This document shows positions 58,516-64,000 of a DNA stretch of 64,000 bases, piece by piece. Positions within the stretch are counted from its first letter, which is position 1; each line of letters opens with the position of its first letter. The DNA lies in NCBI GenBank assembly GCA_947652605.1, contig OX393577.1, positions 7,378,868 through 7,442,867 on the forward strand, given 5' to 3'. The stretch comes from Elmis aenea (lineage: Eukaryota; Arthropoda; Insecta; Coleoptera; Elmidae). Made by a program: the position numbers and the translations under genes. The notes below the pieces were generated by a model that worked only from the letters and a program-made list of their open reading frames with translations, was not told the origin of the DNA and did not search any database.

Positions 58516-59869
58516 TAAAAATGACATAAAAACACATTCATAACAAAAATATCATTAAAGGTAAAATGGAAATGTAAATAATTGTTAATTACATATTAAT
58601 TAAATATTTAAAATTATTTGTGTTGTGTATAAAAAGAAAAACATTTTATTTTTGTTACTGACGTTAAAATAGTCTTTGAATTGAATTTTTATGTTCTTAA
58701 AACCTCAAAAAAAATTTATTCGGTCTTTTTTTTAACGGAGGTAACCGACGTGTTTTGGTGTAGGTTTTTGTTCGGTGGCTCTATTTGTCCTTAATTTTTT
58801 TTTAAGAAAATATGGTCACTGTAATTATCATTAATACCAGCATTTATGTAACATTGTCTTTAAAAAAACAGTTATATAATGTTTGAAACATAAACCCCAC
58901 TAGTTCCGTTTAAACCGTTTATATTTAATTCAGTAGTAAACAATATAATAGAGAACATAAATCATTTATGAACGAAGTACTAAAGTGGATCGTAAATTAT
59001 TGAAATCATTAGCTACTGTTAGTTTTCCGTGAATTAAGAGTGTTAAATTCTGTGTACGTATAAAACAAAAAATAAAACCCTAGTGCGTTTCTCTTGTTCC
59101 AGGTTTTTTCGCGAAATGAAAATATTTTTAATGTAACTGTACCCTCTCAGCAAGTGAGCGTTGACTGATGACGGGCTAATGTGTCGGGCTGGCCGCGAAG
59201 CCGTCGGTCGTGGTCCAGACACTCACCGTCCCGATGCACGTCATTTATTATTTAGAGCGATAACGATCCGGGACACCCCAGTCATTTGATAGTTGGTTCC
59301 CTGATCCCCCGGGATCTCAACGCGTCAGCCACATTCTTGAATAAAACATCATGTATTAGAAATCTTTTAATTGAAATGTGCCTCACTCGCTTTTATTGCC
59401 GTTAGCCACTATAAAACAACGGACCACATAAATCTTTTTGAGTTTATGTCTTTATTCTTCACTTAAAAATTGTTGGCCAGAAAGATGTTCATTCCAAATT
59501 AGTCGTAATAAAGACGGGATAGTTTATAATCGTATTTTATCGCGTGTATTTTAAATTTCTCGCTATTAATGCCGAAATTAGTCGTTAAAATGACTATACT
59601 ATATTAAAGCATAGTAAAATTAGAAAAATTTCCATTGCAAAATTTATAGTTCACAAACAAAGAGGAAAATTTTGGAAAAAAATGCAAGAAAGGGCAATCT
59701 GTATGTGAAAATGTGATAATCATTGCTCTTATTGTGTAATAAGAAATTAGACTACTTTAGAGACTTCCATCTCTTCGACAGTAGCTACCTTTATTATTTA
59801 TTTGTTCACATGTCTCTGTCGTGGCAAGGACATTAATCTAAAACAGCGTTTGTTTTTTTAAATTTTTGT
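58516..59869. other. Intron 3, mostly unique sequence
   Basis: AT-rich sequence surrounding the GC-richer island at 59110-59340, which is listed separately. No gene is recognised. Confidence 0.4.
59110..59340. promoter_or_regulatory. Candidate intronic regulatory island
   Basis: The most conspicuous non-repetitive GC-rich island in intron 3. It includes GGGCTGGCCGCGAAGCCGTC, TTTAGAGCGATAACGATCCG and CCCCAGTCATTTGATAG, bordered by plain AT-rich DNA. It has no open frame and no transposon ends. Enhancer or conserved non-coding element is the leading guess from composition and position within a homeobox gene; a TE fragment without a second copy here cannot be excluded. Confidence 0.38.
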
Positions 59870-59875
59870 AACAAA

Positions 59876-59975
59876 CTGGAGCAGTGGAGCAATGAAAATT
59901 ATTTGTTCCGGACTCCGCTCCAACTTCGGCCAAAAACCCATTGCTCCACTGCTCCGTGCTCCGCTCCAAAGCCCT
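59876..59975 (-). mobile_element. GGAGC-rich hAT element fragment, copy 3
   Basis: Reads, on the minus strand, CAGGGCTTTGGAGCGGAGCA followed by GGAGCAGTGGAGCAATGGGTTTTTGGCCG and GGAGTCCGGAACAAATAAT, matching the 5' ends at 4546 and 28756. The other terminus is absent, so it is truncated. Confidence 0.8.
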
Positions 59976-60019
59976 GTTTTAATCACACCTCTAACGCAAA
60001 CGCAACACAAATTTTTCTA

Positions 60020-60440
60020 CGTGCGTCCAGAAAATCGGTTGTTTCCCATCAATTTTTAGGCTGGAAAATACATCTTTACTGACCTAGGCCAAAAAGTAAC
60101 TGGTTTCCATGGTAATGAGTTGTCTTTACCGGCCTAGGCCGGAAAGTAACTAACTAGTTGCCATGGTGATTAGTTGTTATGTTGATTTGCGCTGTCACAC
60201 AAGCGTCATTATACCATAAGCGAGTTTTCACCTGTAGTTTGTTAACTTAATGTTTAATTACGGATGGTGACGATAGTGATTTTGGTGTCAATGGCGGATG
60301 CAGAAAAATATTGTAGGTAACATACCCGTAAAGGGTCTTTACTGGACTCGTATACTTTCAGGACTCGCCTACGGCTCGTCCCAAAAGTACCTACTCGCCC
60401 AGTAAAGTACCACTTTCTGGTCTTGTTACGTAAATAACTA
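60020..60440 (+). repeat. Half copy of the 44741 foldback element
   Basis: Colinear with the right half (about 45100-45497) of the foldback at 44741: GCGTCCAGAAAATCGGTTGT, CCGGCCTAGGCCGGAAAGTA, GTTGATTTGCGCTGTCA, ACTGGACTCG and the terminal ACGTAAATAACTATTAAT. The left arm is missing. It lies just 3' of the hAT fragment. Confidence 0.8.
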
Positions 60441-61535
60441 TTAATGTCTAATTAATATTGGACGGTGTCCGTAAAATATAGGTATGGTTGGGGTTTCGCA
60501 ACTTTTGAAAAACAACGCAGGGAGTTTGCGACAAAATGAGTTTGGAAACCGCTGATCTTAAGCTATTGTGATTTACTTAAATCAATTTTTGTTATTGAAG
60601 TAACGTCGTTGAATTTGTGTCTAAAGCCTTTTGTCTATTTACGCAAAAATATGCATCTCTAAAATATCTATTGATTTCCCAATAATTTTTTCATAATATT
60701 ATAGTTCTATTATTTTAATTTATTATCATTACCTTATTAAATATATAAATGTTGGTGTTTTACGAATGATACGCGGTTGTTGATTTATTTTCGTGGTTTT
60801 TAGTTCAGTTCACTAGATACTTTAATAGATATTTAACAAATAAATAATCAAACTAACGAATTTAAGTCAAAATCAATCTAAAATATGCGTTTTCGTTTGC
60901 TGTATAGAAATTTGTGTCAAATATTATACAGAAAATCGTATATTGTTTCATACACGTTTCTCGGTTTAGTTTCTTGCCTGTACAAGCGTTCCATGCAGTT
61001 TCTTGTACAGAAAATACAATAGGACGTGTTCTATTTGCATGCAAGTTTTGATACATACAGATGCGCATTCAGTTCGTCAATAATGGCGACTAACAGCTGA
61101 TTTTGCACGTCTGCAGCTAAAGGAAATATAAACAATTGAAATTCCTGTTAACAGTTAATTCTTGGTAATCCGAAGCAGGATTGTTTAAAATGGCAATTAC
61201 AAGGGATAAAAACCTTGTTTTAAGAGGGAGTGAATATCTGTGTTTATACTGTGTACGCGCATGTGCATGGGCAGTAACTTGTACATAAAATTGTATCAGT
61301 GTCACACACAGTTTCAAAGGAGTGGAATTTTGTACTGAAATCTGTACAAGAAAAACAATACCTACAATTTATTTTGAATTAAATTTTATTCAGAAATTTA
61401 CAGCGTGTCACACCGGCTTAAGAAAGTAGGTGTGTTTAATTCCAATTGTGTTTAGTGCGCACCCCCACCGCTCGCCATTAGACGACGCTGGCTATATCAA
61501 TCACGAGTTATTAGCGATCGGCTCTTACTTTTAAC
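60441..61535. other. Intron 3, no genes recognised
   Basis: Unique AT-rich intron. The minus frames 60862-61068 and 61117-61317 have no recognisable motif. Confidence 0.4.
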
Positions 61536-61994
61536 CAGGGCTAGAAACCGAAAAAAATTTTGGTTAACGGTTAACCGAATTCAAGAACTTTATTTTTATA
61601 ACGGTTTTTGTTGAAAAACCGGTTTTTTCCGTAAAAAACCGGTTTTGAAAATACCGGTTAATTTAACCGGTTTTTAACATTATTCAGATTTGGAATGCAA
61701 AGTATAAAAAGATATTATCTATTTATAATTTTATAATATATGTACAATCAAGCATTCAGTAATTACTTTTGGTAAACTAATCACATTTAATACAGATTTT
61801 GTATTTTTTCAAAATAATTTTTATTAAAAAGAGATGTTTAAAAAACCGGTTTTTTATTATTTTGGTTAAAGGTTACCGTTTTTTTTGCCTTTAAAAATAA
61901 CGGTTTCGGTTTTGGTTAAAAATCACAATTTTGGACAAAAAATAAAGGTTAACCGGTTTTTTAAACCGGTTTAAAAAACCGGTTTCATGCCCTG
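61536..61994. mobile_element. hAT-type element composed of ACCGGTT motifs
   Basis: A 459-bp element with ends CAGGGCTAGAAACCG and CGGTTTCATGCCCTG. It is flanked by a perfect 8-bp duplication CTTTTAAC (61528-61535 and 61995-62002). Both ends carry many copies of AACCGGTT and its half-site AACGGTT. The end sequence and duplication length identify a hAT-superfamily, non-autonomous element. There is no coding capacity. Confidence 0.92.
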
Positions 61995-63427
61995 CTTTTA
62001 ACATACACCTCGTATAATTATCAGGCACATTTGATTGATTTAAATATGTTTTCTTTGTAGCGAAACTAAATGATTTACTTATATTAATCCTTGTTTTAAT
62101 TACAATGTTGCAAATGTGTTTTAATTAATATCGTACATTAGCACACTGAGTTGTTTTCATCACGAAATGTTTTTATTTCGCAATTTAAACTTAGTCATCA
62201 CCACAACTAAAAAAAAAAAGAACTCCAGTACTTGTTCATGCATATTTTAACCTTGCTACTTATTGCTGTTGAATAGCGTATAGAATTCTAAATTAGGCGT
62301 TTAATTTTGCTGAAGAATTGTAACGTGGTATAGCCCAACGATCATTCATTCTATTTATTTTCCCTGCGTTGCAGCTTATGTATTTTCAAAACTTGACTCG
62401 CTAAATTAGCTCAAGTTGGATGAATTCCAAAGTAAAACATAACGTAACAAATATGATGATGGATTGCCTTGTTGAAGATCAAAAGAACGGAATAGTAACA
62501 ATGTACCGCACTTCAAAAAAAAAAAAACTTAACGAAGTCGTTAAGAAACCGTAACTTTTACATTGTTATTTGTTATGTATACACATTCAGAGCCTGCTTC
62601 CTTAACGAATTTGTAAAACAAATTATTTTTAAATCAGTACACGAAGTGAAATCAAACAAATGTGAACGACATTTATCACAAGTTAATGTTGCAACAGAAA
62701 GTCAACACTGCTCGAGCTAAAATCAATTAGTACAAAATTATATTAAAATGCACAACTTGTTTTTATTTGCTAATTGAATTCGAAGATAATTCGCCTCATA
62801 ATTATGTCAAAACGGCGATAAGATACAAAGCGGCTTGTTCAAGTTTTATGATTTTCTTGGAACTCGCCACACACAAAGCTAAAATGACTTGCTTTAAATG
62901 ATAATATATATATGGTTGTAATAAACCTTATACAATCTGATTATACAAAGTTTTTTTCAGTATTTATAAAAGTTGTCAAATGACACTTGATTATGCGCCA
63001 CAGGAACTCTGTAAACTGAACGAAAATAACAAGATAAGCATAAAACACCAATAAAAACTTACAAATTGTGTTTTCTTTTTATTAAAAATAAAACTTTGGA
63101 GCAATCCACGTTTAGATCGGGTCACTTGCAGGGTTATCAGTTCTTATCGGTGCAGAAAACATAACGCTGTTTATTACAAAAATATACAACATACGTTCTT
63201 AACTATTTAATTAGTGGTTTTCGTGATCTAATTCCATTTTGACAAGTTTGGGAACGGCGCAGTGCGTGCCAAAAACGCGTTTAAAAACGAAAAAGGCCAA
63301 GCAAAATTTACGAATTCATTTGGACCATATTTGTGTCATGTATTAATTATAGTTAGATTGTGATTTTATTATTTCAGGCAACTTTTGTGGTAATTTAAAC
63401 TCATACGGACAGAAATTGAATGATATA
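61995..63427. other. Intron 3, no genes recognised
   Basis: AT-rich intron with A-runs (about 62512-62527). No gene or transposon boundary is seen. The patch 63080-63310 is slightly more complex. Confidence 0.4.
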
Positions 63428-63600
63428 CAGGGTGGTCCACATAGAAGGGCCACTATTGGGATCTCGTAAACAGTAAAAGTGACAAAGAAGTTTAAATTAG
63501 ACAAATTGTTCCCCTTTCTGAGACCTATTCAGTGATGCTTTAATGTTTTAAAAAAGTTCCATGGCACGCTAGATAATAAACCAAAATCAAAATAGGCATT
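63428..63600. mobile_element. Left end of a CAGGGTGGTCCAC-family element
   Basis: Starts TA|CAGGGTGGTCCACATAGAAG and continues GGCCACTATTGGGATCTCGT, CCCCTTTCTGAGACCTATTC and CCATGGCACGCTAGATAATA, the inverse of the end at 21870-22030 and matching 53113 onward. No right end was found before the hAT element at 63964, so its full extent is uncertain. Confidence 0.75.
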
Positions 63601-63963
63601 TTTTTAAATCGTTAAAAATGTACAAAAATATTATTGGAAAAAAAGTTCTAGACTTTTAACGCACTGATTTTAATGAATTTTATTTGTTTTGAGCCTGTAA
63701 ATATCGGAGAATTTTTATTTGAACCATATAAACTTTTCTTAGTGTAACAGAAAATGTTTGAGAAAAATCAAAATAATTTATTATTTTTCGCAAAATCGTT
63801 TTATTTAACTAAACAGAACACGATCGCTATAACTTGTCTAATTGTGTTTTATTATTTTTCAATAAAAATCTATTATTTTGTGGGAATTAAATTGAAACGC
63901 CTTGAATACAGTTTTACAGAAGCAATTCGACAAAAGGTCCATTTTCAATATAGTACTTACAAC

Positions 63964-64000
63964 CAGGGGTTTGGAGCGGAGCACGGAGCTGGAGAACGGA
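63964..64000 (+). mobile_element. GGAGC-rich hAT element, copy 4 (left end only)
   Basis: CAGGGGTTTGGAGCGGAGCA followed by further GGAGC units is identical in layout to 4546 and 28756. The element is cut by the end of the window. Confidence 0.88.

Larger units (their letters stand above)
54905..64000 (+). other. mirr intron 3, 5' part (runs off the window)
   Basis: Starts with a consensus GTAAGT donor after a phase-2 exon end. The next exon, expected to encode the homeodomain, is not found before the window ends, so this intron exceeds 9 kb. It contains several transposon copies and a GC-richer island at about 59110-59340. Confidence 0.85.

Noticed and set aside
1..64000. tRNA, rRNA, microRNA or CRISPR-like arrays
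   Set aside because: No cloverleaf with canonical A/B boxes, no rRNA-like block and no regularly spaced repeats seen. Long hairpins present are explained by palindromic transposons.

Overview
This window is AT-rich, intron-dominated animal DNA, almost certainly from an insect and plausibly a beetle; the order is inferred from repeat style and gene structure, not proven. The only protein-coding gene I can support is the 5' part of an Iroquois-class homeobox gene on the + strand, most like mirror (mirr). It has a 13-codon first coding exon (8621-8659), a 104-codon second exon (36734-37045) and a 34-codon third exon (54801-54904). The exons join in frame (phases 0, 0, 2) and encode about 151 residues of the N-terminal region. 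The TALE homeodomain and IRO box must lie beyond position 64000.

Layout: 1-7840 is upstream, non-coding DNA with scattered transposon remnants. About 7840-8620 is distinctly richer in GC and CpG and is the likely promoter and 5' leader. Intron 1 (8660-36733, about 28 kb), intron 2 (37046-54800, about 17.8 kb) and the start of intron 3 (54905 onward) fill the rest. They hold many non-autonomous DNA transposons and several GC-richer, apparently unique islands that are candidate enhancers of this developmental regulator.

The transposons fall into clear groups. (a) TA-flanked elements with CAGGGTG- or CAGTGTG-type ends, many almost wholly palindromic. Three carry decayed C-terminal pieces of an IS630/Tc1/mariner-superfamily transposase. 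(b) hAT-type elements with CAG...CTG ends and 8-bp target duplications, including a GGAGC-rich family (two full copies, one fragment, one running off the window end) and an ACCGGTT-rich element. (c) A pogo-like element. (d) Large foldback repeats. (e) Short families with two or three copies each. Two nested insertions can be read base by base (29319-31130 and 23207-25659).

I found no RNA gene, CRISPR array, operon or novel multi-gene system. The most informative observations are the mirr gene structure, the nested and palindromic transposons, and the non-repetitive GC-richer islands. Nearly all other open reading frames are chance or repeat-derived.
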